DNA of 64,000 bases from Comamonas aquatica NBRC 14918. Lineage in GTDB: Bacteria > Pseudomonadota > Gammaproteobacteria > Burkholderiales > Burkholderiaceae_C. How positions within the stretch are numbered: position 1 is the first letter of the stretch; each line of letters begins with the position of its first letter. Position numbers and translations under genes: made by a program. The notes under the pieces are model-generated. The model saw nothing but the letters and a program-made list of their open reading frames with translations. It did not search any database and was not told the origin of the DNA. Location of the stretch: the NCBI RefSeq assembly GCF_000739875.1, contig NZ_BBJR01000040.1:1-64000 (forward strand). The letters are read 5' to 3'. Positions 55,002-63,644 of this stretch are shown here, piece by piece.

Positions 55002-55115
55002 TGGCTACACCTCCATCACGCATCGACCACCGAAAAAATCAGACGTTTTAGGGCGCTGGCACAGACCCCGTCTGCGTCATGCGCTCTCGCAAAGAGAGCA
55101 TCATTCCCGGAGTGC

Positions 55116-56042
55116 TCAGGCGCCGCGCGCCAGCGGCAGCTTGCTGCCGGTGATCGCCCGCTCCTGCAGCACATCGCTGCGAAAGCGGAACAGCTTCGCC
55201 GGGCGGCCTGCCGCCCCCGCCGTCATGGCGCCGGTTTCCTCCACCAGGTGCTGCTGCTCCATCAGGCGGCGGAAGTTCTGCTTGTGCAGGCCACGGCCAG
55301 CGAGGGCCTCGACGGTCTGCTGCAATTGCAGCAAGGTGAATTCGGGCGGCATCAGCTCGAACACCACGGGGCGGTATTTGATCTTGGCGCGCAGGCGCGC
55401 AATGCCCGTGGCCAGGATGCGGCGGTGGTCGTGCTGCATGGCTCGCCCCGGCAGGCTGGCACGCGCGGCAATGCCGCGGCGCGTGGCCTCCTCGACCAGG
55501 CCGGCTTCAAACAGCAGCTCGTAACGCTGCAGCACCAGGTCCTCGTTCCAGGCCTGGCCATCGGCACCAAAGTTGATAGCTACCCGCGCTTGCCGGGATT
55601 GCCGCAGTGCCGTATTGGATGCCTCATCGACCCAGGCTTGCAGCGGCGGCAGGATGTGCTGGGCCAGCACCGCGGGGGGCCCATCGCGCCAGTCTTCCCA
55701 GGGGAAATAGCTGTACCAGTCCTGCCAGCTGGTGTCGCCCTGTGGTGGCTGCTCGGGCTCGCAGGTCAGCCCCAGGTAGCTGATGGACAGCACATGGGCC
55801 GCCTCGGGGCGTTCGCGGTCGGCGAAGGTGTAGAGCTGCTCGACATAGCCCAGGCTGTGCTGGGTCTGGGTCTCGACCCAGCTGCGCAGACCCGCCTGCA
55901 GCGAGCGGTGCAGCATCTGGAAAGGCCCGGCCGGCAAGGCCTGCCCGCAGCGTGTGGTCAGCACCCGGGGCTGGCCCAGGCTGACGGCCGCGAGCACCGC
56001 CACCAGCTCGGCATGCAAGGCGTGGGCGGGTGCCTCGGTCAA
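55116..56042 (-). CDS. NUDIX-type transcriptional regulator (NrtR-like)
   Basis: 308-residue protein. The N-terminal part (about 10-210) has the strand pattern of a NUDIX fold but no complete catalytic G-x5-E-x7-REUxEExGU box, and the C-terminal 80 residues (KIKYRPVVFELMPPEFTLLQ and LHKQNFRRLMEQQHLVEETG) form a winged-helix domain. This fits the NrtR family, which senses ADP-ribose or NAD metabolites and represses NAD genes. It starts with TTG one base after the ychF stop, so it is translationally coupled. A copy of the dispersed repeat is embedded in its coding sequence. Its target genes are not evident here. Confidence 0.75.
   Translation of the reverse strand: MTEAPAHALHAELVAVLAAVSLGQPRVLTTRCGQALPAGPFQMLHRSLQAGLRSWVETQTQHSLGYVEQLYTFADRERPEAAHVLSISYLGLTCEPEQPPQGDTSWQDWYSYFPWEDWRDGPPAVLAQHILPPLQAWVDEASNTALRQSRQARVAINFGADGQAWNEDLVLQRYELLFEAGLVEEATRRGIAARASLPGRAMQHDHRRILATGIARLRAKIKYRPVVFELMPPEFTLLQLQQTVEALAGRGLHKQNFRRLMEQQHLVEETGAMTAGAAGRPAKLFRFRSDVLQERAITGSKLPLARGA
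55573..55594. repeat. Dispersed repeat core embedded in a coding region
   Basis: On the minus strand GGCAAGCGCGGGTAGCTATC is followed by AACTTTGG. This equals the core of the dispersed element at most positions and lies inside the NUDIX-type regulator gene, near residues 150-157 (QARVAINF). It keeps the reading frame. Confidence 0.6.
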
Positions 56043-56043
56043 T

Positions 56044-57138
56044 TTAGACGTTGAACAGGAAGTTCATCACATCGCCGTCCTTGACGATGTATTCCTTGCC
56101 TTCGGCGCGCATCTTGCCGGCATCCTTGGCACCCTGCTCGCCCTTGTAGGCAATGAAGTCCTCGAAGGCGATGGTCTGCGCGCGGATGAAGCCACGCTCG
56201 AAGTCGCCGTGGATCACACCGGCCGCCTGGGGGGCGGTGGCGCCCACGCGCACGGTCCAGGCGCGCACTTCCTTGACCCCGGCGGTGAAGTAGGTCTGCA
56301 GGCCCAGCAGCTTGAAGCCGGCACGGATCAGGCGGTTCAGGCCGGGCTCTTCCAGGCCCAGCTCTTGCAGGAACATGTCGCGGTCTTCATCGTCCATCTC
56401 GGACATTTCCGCTTCGATCTTGGCGCAGATCGCCACCACCGGCGCACCTTGGGCTTCGGCGTAGGCCTTGAGCTGGTCCAGCAGCGGGTTGTTCTCAAAG
56501 CCATCTTCGGCCACGTTGCCCACAAACATGGCGGGCTTGGCGGTGATCAGGCAGAAAGGCTTGAGCAGGGGGGCATCTTCCTTGGACACGGGCACCACGC
56601 GGGCAGGCTTGCCTTCGTTCAGCGCGGCCTGGATCGGCTCCAGCAGCGACACCAGCTTGGCCGCTTCCTTGTCATTGCCCGAACGCGCAGCCTTGGAGTA
56701 GCGGTTCAGCGCCTTCTCCACAGTGGCCAGGTCGGCCAGGCACAGCTCGGTCTGGATGACTTCGATGTCGGCAATCGGGTCGACCTTGTTCGCCACGTGG
56801 ATCACGTTGGGGTCTTCGAAGCAGCGCACCACGTTGACGATGGCGTCGGTCTCGCGGATGTGGGCCAGGAACTGGTTGCCCAGGCCTTCGCCCTTGGAGG
56901 CACCGGCCACCAGGCCAGCGATGTCCACGAACTCCACGATGGCGGGGACGATGCGCTCAGGCGAGATGATCTCGGCCAGCTGGTTCAGGCGCGGATCGGG
57001 CACTTCCACCACACCGGTGTTGGGCTCGATGGTGCAGAAGGGATAGTTCTCGGCGGCGATGCCGGCCTTGGTCAGCGCGTTGAAAAGGGTGGACTTGCCG
57101 ACGTTGGGCAGGCCCACGATGCCGCATTTGAGGCTCAT
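56044..57138 (-). CDS. ychF: Ribosome-binding ATPase/GTPase YchF
   Basis: 364-residue universally conserved OBG-family protein that binds ribosomes and represses the oxidative stress response; it prefers ATP. The P-loop is [18 protein letters not shown] (about 7-24). [21 protein letters not shown] is G3 with the switch, and [12 protein letters not shown] holds the N-x-x-x-like G4. The C-terminal TGS-like domain [14 protein letters not shown] and [12 protein letters not shown] is complete. The start at 57138 is normal. Confidence 0.97.
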   Translation of the reverse strand: MSLKCGIVGLPNVGKSTLFNALTKAGIAAENYPFCTIEPNTGVVEVPDPRLNQLAEIISPERIVPAIVEFVDIAGLVAGASKGEGLGNQFLAHIRETDAIVNVVRCFEDPNVIHVANKVDPIADIEVIQTELCLADLATVEKALNRYSKAARSGNDKEAAKLVSLLEPIQAALNEGKPARVVPVSKEDAPLLKPFCLITAKPAMFVGNVAEDGFENNPLLDQLKAYAEAQGAPVVAICAKIEAEMSEMDDEDRDMFLQELGLEEPGLNRLIRAGFKLLGLQTYFTAGVKEVRAWTVRVGATAPQAAGVIHGDFERGFIRAQTIAFEDFIAYKGEQGAKDAGKMRAEGKEYIVKDGDVMNFLFNV

Positions 57139-57360
57139 GGAAATTCCTTTGGTATCAATGCACGATCAAGCACCACAGCAATGTGGCCGATGTGCCCGAG
57201 GCGCATGGATGCGTGTTCGGTGTTCTAAAGAGATGTGACGTGGTCGCTCTGTGTTGTGCAGAGTTTTGCGCCCGTTTTGTCACTGAAATCTATGCCGATT
57301 GTAATGATCGGCAAATCTCTGCTGGTGCGCGGCAGATTGCCCGGGGAACCACCCGGCAAC

Positions 57361-57393
57361 AAAAAAGCAGGCAGCCCGTGAGGGCCTGCCTGC
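57361..57393 (-). terminator. Rho-independent terminator of the small lipoprotein gene
   Basis: Read on the minus strand, GCAGGCAGGCCC and GGGCTGCCTGC form an 11-bp stem with one bulge around TCAC, followed by six T residues. It lies 22 bases after the stop of the lipoprotein gene. Confidence 0.9.
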
Positions 57394-57415
57394 CGGGGCA
57401 CTCGCCGTGAGGGAA

Positions 57416-57718
57416 TTACTGCGCCGCGCGGGGCTTGCACTGCAGTTGCAACAGGCGGTGGGTGGAGCTGTCCACGCTGCTGCCCGGCTCCCGCAGGGGG
57501 CGAATGCGCAAGTCCAGGAATCCGCGATCGCCGCACAGCGACTTCAGGGTGGCTTCGCACTTGTGCAGATCGTCGTGGCGGGTGTCACACACCATGGCAT
57601 GGTCGTAGTCGGGGGCTTCCACATAGGGGGCCGCCTCCTTGGCCATGCGGTCGGTGGTCTGGGTGGCACAGCCGGCCAAGGCCAGAGCGGCCAACGCGGC
57701 AAGGGTGACAAGCTTCAT
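57416..57718 (-). CDS. Small lipoprotein of unknown function
   Basis: 100-residue protein with a signal peptide and lipobox LALAGCATQT (Cys at 17). The mature part is hydrophilic with four Cys (VCDTRHDD, KCEATLKSLCGD, LQCKP), which could form two disulfides. I do not recognise the family. It stands between ychF and the MOSC gene in the same direction, with its own terminator. Confidence 0.75.
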   Translation of the reverse strand: MKLVTLAALAALALAGCATQTTDRMAKEAAPYVEAPDYDHAMVCDTRHDDLHKCEATLKSLCGDRGFLDLRIRPLREPGSSVDSSTHRLLQLQCKPRAAQ

Positions 57719-57766
57719 GAAAAATCCTCCAAAACGGGAAACATCTTAACGAAGCCCTGGGCGCGC

Positions 57767-58651
57767 TCAGTCGAACTTCAGCAGCCCGGCCACCGCCTGC
57801 CCCACGTGCAGCACCTGCCCGGCACCCTGCGCCACCACGGCATTCATACCGAAAGTGATAGCACCATCCAGGCGTGCATCCTGGCGGTACTGCGCAATCG
57901 TGTCGCCCACATCGTGGCTGGACACGGCCGTGGCGGGGTCAATGTCGGGGATGGGGCAGCGCGAGCACGGCTTGCCCAGGCGGATGGCCACAGGCTCCGG
58001 CGCGGGCAGCCAGAGGGTCTCGATGAAGTCTTCCTCGTGCTCCGCCAGACCGTCCAGCACGAGGTTGGCGCGAAAGCGCAGGCCATCCACCGGCTGCCGC
58101 CCCTGGGCCTGCAGGCGATCGTTGAGGGCGTCGAAAGCGGCGCGGGTGGTCACCAGCAGGGGATAGCCATCGGCAAACTGGTTGGGGGCCTGGATGCCTC
58201 CCGTCCATTTGGTGCTGGTCCAGCGCGCCTGCTCCAGGTCATAGCGCACCAGGCGGCAGGGGCGCCCCAGGACCTGGCTGAACCAGTGCGCGGCCTCATC
58301 GCCCGCGTCCCAGGCCGGCACGCGGCTCTCCCACACCTGGACCTGGCGCTGGGGGCTTTCGGCGGGGACTGCCAGCGGCAGACTCAGTTCCGGCTGTCCG
58401 GGGAAGTCCACGCGCAGCACGCCGTGGGCGGTATCGATGCGCGGCTGCACCAGCACCATGTACGCCACTTCGCGCTGGGTGATGAACTGCCCGTCGGGGT
58501 CCACCACCATCCAGGCCCGGTCCCATTCCAGGCCGGTCGGCAGCAACCGGGCCTCGGTGACCGAGATGCCGGCACACGATTTGATGGGAAAAACCCACAG
58601 CGCACCGATCGTGCCCGTGACGTCGGCTTGATCAAAACCAGAAGTATTCAT
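57767..58651 (-). CDS. MOSC-domain protein (YcbX-like molybdenum enzyme)
   Basis: 294-residue protein. The N-terminal MOSC_N beta-barrel has ALWVFPIKSCAGISVTEARLL and WDRAWMVVDPDGQFITQRE. The C-terminal MOSC domain has FRANLVLDGLAEHEEDFIET and GKPCSRCPIPDID, where the first Cys is the predicted molybdenum-cofactor ligand, as in YcbX and mARC. These proteins reduce N-hydroxylated bases and amidoximes with electrons from a partner reductase. The usual C-terminal 2Fe-2S ferredoxin domain of YcbX is absent, so an external electron donor is needed. The start at 58651 gives a good N-terminus. Confidence 0.88.
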   Translation of the reverse strand: MNTSGFDQADVTGTIGALWVFPIKSCAGISVTEARLLPTGLEWDRAWMVVDPDGQFITQREVAYMVLVQPRIDTAHGVLRVDFPGQPELSLPLAVPAESPQRQVQVWESRVPAWDAGDEAAHWFSQVLGRPCRLVRYDLEQARWTSTKWTGGIQAPNQFADGYPLLVTTRAAFDALNDRLQAQGRQPVDGLRFRANLVLDGLAEHEEDFIETLWLPAPEPVAIRLGKPCSRCPIPDIDPATAVSSHDVGDTIAQYRQDARLDGAITFGMNAVVAQGAGQVLHVGQAVAGLLKFD

Positions 58652-58758
58652 GCGGCTATTGTCAGCCCAAGCACCCGGCGCGCACGTCACCGGCCTGCCA
58701 GCCGTCAGGAAAACCGTCCTGCCGCAAGACGCCCCCCAGCCCTCCTACAATCCCGTCC

Positions 58759-59898
58759 ATGGCGCACACCTTTGACGTATGTATCCGCGGAGCCGGCATT
58801 GTCGGCCGCACCTTGGCCCTCCTGCTGGCGCGCGAACGCCTGCGCGTCGCGCTGGTGGCCCCCCAGCGCACGGAGGCACCCCAGGCGGACGTGCGTGCCT
58901 ATGCGCTCAACGCCAGCTCCAAACAGTTGCTGGAGTCCCTGCGGACCTGGCCGGACGCCGCCCACGTGACCGCAGTCCGGCACATGGAAGTGCATGGCGA
59001 CGTCGACGGCAGCGTGCATTTCGATGCGCTGGCACAAGGGGTGGATGCCCTGGCCTGGATCGTGGATGTGCCGGCCCTGGAGCAGCGCCTGGCCGAAGCC
59101 GTGCGCTACCAACCCCAGATCGAGGTGGTCGCAGCCCCCGTGGAGGCGCCGCTGACCGTCGTCTGCGAAGGGCGCGCCAGCCTGACGCGGGCCGAGTTTG
59201 GCATCGACTTTGCCGTCACCCCCTACGGCCAGCATGCGATTGCCACGCGCCTGCGCTGCGAGCTGCCCCATGGGCAGGTGGCCCGCCAATGGTTCAGTCC
59301 CCAGGGGATCCTGGCCTTTTTGCCGCTGGACGGTGCGGATGGCCATTCCGTGGCCGTGGTGTGGTCGCTGGACCACAACCAGGTCGGCCACTGGCTGGCC
59401 GCCGAGGCGGCCGACTTCAGCCAGGCCCTGGCGAACATCAGCCAGCACAGCCTGGGCCAGCTGGAGCTGCAAGGCCCCCGCATGGCCTGGCCTTTACAGC
59501 AAGCAATCGCCAAACGCTGGTGCGGCGCCATGCCCGGCACGACCGAGGGCCGCCATCCGCGCAGTTGGGCCTTGGCCGGCGATGCCGCGCACAACGTACA
59601 CCCCCTGGCAGGCCAGGGCCTGAACCTGGGTCTGGCCGATGCACAGGCCTTGGCCCGCATTCTGCGCACCCGTGACGCCTGGCGCAGCACGGGCGACCTG
59701 AAGCTGCTGCGCCGCTACGAGCGCGAACGCAAAGCCGGACTGGCCCCGCTGGGCGCGGCCATGGATGGCTTGCAGCAGCTCTTCACCCGCACCGAAGCCC
59801 CGCTGCAGACGCTGCGCAACTGGGGGCTGCGAAGCTTCGAGCGCAGCGGCCTGCTCAAAGACTGGACAGTCCGGCAAGCCATGGGGCTGGACCGCTGA
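58759..59898 (+). CDS. UbiH/UbiF-family FAD-dependent monooxygenase
   Basis: 379-residue flavin monooxygenase of the ubiquinone-hydroxylase family. VCIRGAGIVGRTLALLLARE is the FAD-binding GxGxxG. WALAGDAAHNVHPLAGQGLNLGLADA is the second FAD motif with the conserved Pro and Gly that close the active site. VRAYALNASSKQLLESL carries the usual family Arg. UbiH, UbiF and UbiI hydroxylate the benzoquinone ring at different positions; sequence alone does not say which. It is divergent from the MOSC gene and 82 bases before dsbC. Confidence 0.88.
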   Translation: MAHTFDVCIRGAGIVGRTLALLLARERLRVALVAPQRTEAPQADVRAYALNASSKQLLESLRTWPDAAHVTAVRHMEVHGDVDGSVHFDALAQGVDALAWIVDVPALEQRLAEAVRYQPQIEVVAAPVEAPLTVVCEGRASLTRAEFGIDFAVTPYGQHAIATRLRCELPHGQVARQWFSPQGILAFLPLDGADGHSVAVVWSLDHNQVGHWLAAEAADFSQALANISQHSLGQLELQGPRMAWPLQQAIAKRWCGAMPGTTEGRHPRSWALAGDAAHNVHPLAGQGLNLGLADAQALARILRTRDAWRSTGDLKLLRRYERERKAGLAPLGAAMDGLQQLFTRTEAPLQTLRNWGLRSFERSGLLKDWTVRQAMGLDR

Positions 59899-59980
59899 GG
59901 CCGCGGCCCCAGCGCCAGGAACCTTTTGCGCCGCCGGCGCCCTAACCCCTCAGTTTTTATCTTTTCTTGGAACCGTTGCC

Positions 59981-60694
59981 ATGAAACTGTTTGCCACTGC
60001 ACTGCTGGCCACTGCGGCCTGGGGCTGCGCGATTGCCGCCCAGCCACAAGACCAAATCGCCAAGACCCTGGCCGAGCGCATTCCGCAGCTGCAGCAGGTG
60101 GATGAGATCAAGCCCACCCCGATGAAAGGGCTGTACGAGGTGCGCATCGGCACGGACATCTTCTACTCCAACGCCAGTGGCGACTACCTGATCCAGGGCG
60201 AGCTGATCGACACCCGGGCCCAGCGCAACCTGACGGAAGACCGCATCAACCAGCTCACGGCGATCGACTTCAAGAAGCTGCCACTGGCCGACGCCATCAA
60301 GATCGTGCGTGGCAACGGCGAGCGCCAGCTGGCCGTGTTCGAAGACCCCAACTGCGGCTACTGCAAGCGCTTCGAGCGCGACCTGCAGAGCGTGGACAAC
60401 GTGACCGTCCACCTGTTCCTCTACCCCATCCTCAGCCGCGACTCGGCCGAGAAGTCGCGCAACATCTGGTGCGCCAAAAGCAGCGAGAAGGCCTGGCACG
60501 ACCTGATGCTCAAGGACAAGACCCCGGCCGCGGCCAGTTGCGACATCGATGCCATCCAGCGCAACCTGGCCCTGGGCCGCAAGCACAAGATCACCGGCAC
60601 CCCCACGCTGATCTTTGCCGACAACACCCGGGTGCCCGGCGCCATCCCAGCCAGCGAGGTGGAAAAATACCTCGCCACCGCCCACAAGAAATAA
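59981..60694 (+). CDS. dsbC: Thiol:disulfide interchange protein DsbC
   Basis: 237-residue periplasmic disulfide isomerase. A signal peptide (1-20, ending CAIAAQP) precedes the dimerisation domain (about 21-90). The thioredoxin-fold domain carries the active CGYC at Cys125-Cys128. SRNIWCAKSSEKAWHDLML and the cis-Pro in KITGTPTLIFADNTRVPG are intact. A second cysteine pair (NIWC, AASC) forms the structural disulfide. The start ATG fits the signal peptide. The gene lies downstream of the UbiH-like gene and may be independent. Confidence 0.95.
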   Translation: MKLFATALLATAAWGCAIAAQPQDQIAKTLAERIPQLQQVDEIKPTPMKGLYEVRIGTDIFYSNASGDYLIQGELIDTRAQRNLTEDRINQLTAIDFKKLPLADAIKIVRGNGERQLAVFEDPNCGYCKRFERDLQSVDNVTVHLFLYPILSRDSAEKSRNIWCAKSSEKAWHDLMLKDKTPAAASCDIDAIQRNLALGRKHKITGTPTLIFADNTRVPGAIPASEVEKYLATAHKK

Positions 60695-60784
60695 CCCCCT
60701 CCTCAGGCAGCGGGCGCTCTGGCGCCTGCTGCATCCCCGCGGCATGACCGCCCATGCATGCCGTTAGACTGCCCGGTCACCGAC

Positions 60785-62548
60785 ATGCCCCACACCACCG
60801 CCCCCGTTCACTACCGCGTCCAGTTGCATGACCTGCATGCCCACCTGTTCCGCGTCACCCTCACGATTGCGCAGCCCAGCGCCCGCCAGCGGGTGTCGCT
60901 GCCGGTCTGGATTCCCGGCAGCTACCTGGTGCGTGAATTCGCCAAGAACTTGCAGCAGCTGCGCGCGCGCCAGGGCGAGGAGTCCGTGGCTATGCACCAG
61001 CTCAGCAAGCACCAGTGGGAGGTGGACTGCGAGGCCGGTACCCCGCTGGAGCTGGAGTACGAAGTCAGCGCCTACGACACCTCGGTGCGCACAGCCTGGC
61101 TGGATGCGCGCCGTGGTTTCTTCAACGGCACCAGCCTGCTGCTGCGCGTGCATGACCAGGAAGCCCTGACACACCGCCTGCAGGTACTGGCCTCACCCGA
61201 CGCGCCACACTGGCAACTGGCCACCGGCATGACCGCCGTGGCGGTAGACGAGCTGGGCTTTGGCACCTACGCGGCTGCCAACTACGACGAGCTGGTGGAC
61301 TGTCCCGTCGAGATGGGGACTTTCTGGAGCGGCCACTTCAACGCCGGCGGCGTGCCCCATCGCTTTGTCGTGGCGGGAGCCCCGGCATCTTTCGATGGCG
61401 AGCGCCTGCTGGCCGACACCCAGAAGATTTGCGAGGCCGAAATTGCCTTCTGGGGCATGGCCCCGCATGCCAGCTATGTGTTCATGCTGAATGTGACACA
61501 CGACGGCTATGGCGGCCTGGAACACTGCAATTCCACCGCCCTGATCTGCAGCCGCCCCGACCTGCCACGCATCGGCGTGGACAAGGCCAGCGATGGCTAT
61601 GTGCAGCTGCTGGGGCTGATCAGCCATGAATACTTCCACACCTGGAACGTCAAGCGCCTGCGCCCGGCCGAACTGGTGCCGTACGACTACGACCAGGAAA
61701 ACTACACCCAGTTGCTGTGGTTCTTCGAAGGTTTCACCAGCTACTACGACGACCTGCTGCTGCGCCGCGCCGGCCTGATCGACACCGCCACCTACCTCAA
61801 GCTGATCACCAAGACCCTGAACCAGGTGCAGCAGACACCGGGCCGCCAGGTGCAAAGCGTGGCGGCCTCCAGCTTCGACGCCTGGGTGAAGTACTACCGC
61901 CAGGACGAGAACACGGCCAACGCCACGGTCAGCTACTACACCAAGGGCGCCCTGGTGGCCATGTGCCTGGACCTGAAGCTGCGCCAGGAAGGCAGCACCA
62001 CCCTGGATGACATCATGCGCGCCCTGTGGCTGCGCTGCCGGGGTGGCTCCATGACCGAAGCCGATGTGCTGACCGTGCTGCAGGAGCGCACCGGCCGCAG
62101 TTGGCAGGCCGAGCTGCAGGCCTGGGTGCACGGCACCGAAGACCTGCCCCTGCCCAGCCTGCTGGCGGCCCACGGGATCCAGCCCGACGCCGACAAGCCC
62201 GCACCGGCACAGGCCCTGGGCCTGCGCGTGCAGGAAACGCACAGCGTGCTGCTCAAGCAGGTCCTGCGCGGCGGGCTGGCCGAGCAGGCCGGCATGATGG
62301 CGGGCGACGAGTGGTATGGCATCGAACTCGCCACCGCCAACGGCCCCCAGGCCTGGCGCCTGGCCAAGCTGGAAGAACTGGATCTGTACGTGGCCCGCGG
62401 CACCGCGCAGATCACGGCCCTGGTGGCCCGCGACCGCCAGTTGCTGCGCCTGCCGCTGCAGCTGCCTCCGGCCACCACCCCGGCGATTGCCAACTACAAG
62501 CTCAGCGTCACGGATGCCGCAGCCGTGGAGCGCTGGCTGGGCCACTGA
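60785..62548 (+). CDS. M61-family glycyl aminopeptidase-like protease
   Basis: 587-residue metallopeptidase. The gluzincin motif HEYFHTWNVKRLRP supplies two zinc His; the third Glu is in ENYTQLLWFFEGFTSYYDD. The N-terminal domain (about 1-180) is beta-rich (HLFRVTLTIAQPSARQRVSL), and a PDZ-like domain (about 485-570: LGLRVQETHSVLLKQVLRGG and GLAEQAGMMAGDEW) follows. The start at 60785 (MPHTTAPVHYRVQLHDL) fits the family; an in-frame ATG at 60758 would add nine residues. M61 enzymes release N-terminal Gly or Ala. There is no signal peptide, so it probably acts in the cytoplasm. Confidence 0.88.
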   Translation: MPHTTAPVHYRVQLHDLHAHLFRVTLTIAQPSARQRVSLPVWIPGSYLVREFAKNLQQLRARQGEESVAMHQLSKHQWEVDCEAGTPLELEYEVSAYDTSVRTAWLDARRGFFNGTSLLLRVHDQEALTHRLQVLASPDAPHWQLATGMTAVAVDELGFGTYAAANYDELVDCPVEMGTFWSGHFNAGGVPHRFVVAGAPASFDGERLLADTQKICEAEIAFWGMAPHASYVFMLNVTHDGYGGLEHCNSTALICSRPDLPRIGVDKASDGYVQLLGLISHEYFHTWNVKRLRPAELVPYDYDQENYTQLLWFFEGFTSYYDDLLLRRAGLIDTATYLKLITKTLNQVQQTPGRQVQSVAASSFDAWVKYYRQDENTANATVSYYTKGALVAMCLDLKLRQEGSTTLDDIMRALWLRCRGGSMTEADVLTVLQERTGRSWQAELQAWVHGTEDLPLPSLLAAHGIQPDADKPAPAQALGLRVQETHSVLLKQVLRGGLAEQAGMMAGDEWYGIELATANGPQAWRLAKLEELDLYVARGTAQITALVARDRQLLRLPLQLPPATTPAIANYKLSVTDAAAVERWLGH

Positions 62549-62613
62549 AGGCTGCGACTGCGGGCTTGGGTATAGTCGTGCGTGCCACACCCATGACTAT
62601 CAGGAGATAAACC

Positions 62614-63393
62614 TTGGCATACGAAATGATCGAGGTCCGCGTCGAAGCGGACAAAGTGGGCATCATCACCCTCAACCGCCCCAAGCAGCTGAATGCCCTG
62701 AACGACCAACTCATGAACGAGCTGGGCCAGGCCCTGCAGGCCTTCGATGCCGACGAGCGCATCGGCTGCATGATCATCACCGGCAGCGAGCGCGCCTTTG
62801 CCGCAGGGGCCGACATTGGCGCCATGGCCAAGTACAGCTTTGCCGATGCCTACAAGGGCGACTACATCACGCGCAACTGGGAAACCATCCGCAGCATCCG
62901 CAAGCCGGTGATCGCGGCCGTCAGCGGCTTTGCCCTGGGGGGTGGCTGCGAGCTGGCGATGATGTGCGACTTCATCATTGCCGCCGACAACGCCAAGTTC
63001 GGCCAGCCCGAGATCAAGCTGGGCGTGATCCCCGGCGCCGGCGGCACACAGCGTCTGCCACGCGCCGTGGGCAAGTCCAAGGCCATGGACATGGCCCTGA
63101 CCGCCCGCATGATGGACGCCACCGAGGCCGAGCGCGCCGGTCTGGTCAGCCGCATCGTGCCTTTCGACAAGCTGATGGACGAAGCCCTGGGCGCAGCCCT
63201 CATCATCAGCGGCTTCTCGCAGATTGCCGTCATGGCAGCCAAGGAATCGGTCAACCGTGCCTTCGAAGGCAGCCTGAACGATGGCGTGATGTTCGAGCGC
63301 CGCCTGTTCCACGCACTGTTCGCCACCCAGGACCAAAAGGAAGGCATGGACGCCTTCGTGAACAAGCGTCCGGCGAACTTCACCAACCTCTGA
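62614..63393 (+). CDS. Enoyl-CoA hydratase
   Basis: 259-residue crotonase-fold enzyme that hydrates 2-enoyl-CoA in beta-oxidation. [19 protein letters not shown] gives the oxyanion hole, [17 protein letters not shown] and [25 protein letters not shown] supply the two catalytic Glu. The start is TTG at 62614 because AGGAG (62602-62606) is seven bases upstream; an ATG at 62626 is 19 bases away. The sequence TATAGT at 62571 may be a -10 element for it. It is a single gene followed by two tRNA genes. Confidence 0.93.
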   Translation: MAYEMIEVRVEADKVGIITLNRPKQLNALNDQLMNELGQALQAFDADERIGCMIITGSERAFAAGADIGAMAKYSFADAYKGDYITRNWETIRSIRKPVIAAVSGFALGGGCELAMMCDFIIAADNAKFGQPEIKLGVIPGAGGTQRLPRAVGKSKAMDMALTARMMDATEAERAGLVSRIVPFDKLMDEALGAALIISGFSQIAVMAAKESVNRAFEGSLNDGVMFERRLFHALFATQDQKEGMDAFVNKRPANFTNL

Positions 63394-63404
63394 AAAACTT
63401 GATA

Positions 63405-63410
63405 TATAAT
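63405..63410 (+). promoter_or_regulatory. Promoter -10 element of the tRNA-Met pair
   Basis: A perfect TATAAT (63405-63410) lies in an AT-rich stretch 12 bases before the first tRNA, between it and the enoyl-CoA hydratase stop. No good -35 TTGACA is visible at 17 bases; GAACTTCACC is the nearest candidate. A -10 alone suits a strong stable-RNA promoter with help from Fis or UP elements. Confidence 0.55.
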
Positions 63411-63421
63411 CGCATTCTCTT

Positions 63422-63498
63422 GGTCGTATAGCTCAGTTGGTTAGAGCGCAGCATTCATAATGCTGATGTCGTAGGTTCAAGTCCCACTACGACCACCA
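63422..63498 (+). tRNA. tRNA-Met (anticodon CAT), copy 1
   Basis: 77 bases including CCA. Acceptor GGTCGTA pairs with TACGACC, D-stem GCTC with GAGC, and the anticodon stem CAGCA/TGCTG encloses TTCATAA. The anticodon CAT, with no run of three G-C pairs in the anticodon stem, indicates elongator methionine rather than initiator. A lysidine-modified Ile2 tRNA has a different acceptor, so it is less likely. The T-arm has one A-C mismatch, as in other elongator tRNA-Met. Confidence 0.93.
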
Positions 63499-63504
63499 GA
63501 GTTC

Positions 63505-63581
63505 GGTCGTATAGCTCAGTTGGTTAGAGCGCAGCATTCATAATGCTGATGTCGTAGGTTCAAGTCCCACTACGACCACCA
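63505..63581 (+). tRNA. tRNA-Met (anticodon CAT), copy 2
   Basis: Identical in all 77 bases to the copy at 63422-63498, with a six-base spacer GAGTTC between. They are certainly co-transcribed from one promoter and processed apart. Confidence 0.93.
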
Positions 63582-63590
63582 AAATTCAAA

Positions 63591-63622
63591 ACCCCGCAGT
63601 GTGCAAACGCTGCGGGGTTTTT
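63591..63622 (+). terminator. Rho-independent terminator of the tRNA pair
   Basis: ACCCCGCAG (63591-63599) pairs with CTGCGGGGT (63610-63618), followed by T residues. It begins ten bases after the second tRNA. Confidence 0.92.
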
Positions 63623-63644
63623 GTTTGTTCCCACCGGGCCGCCG

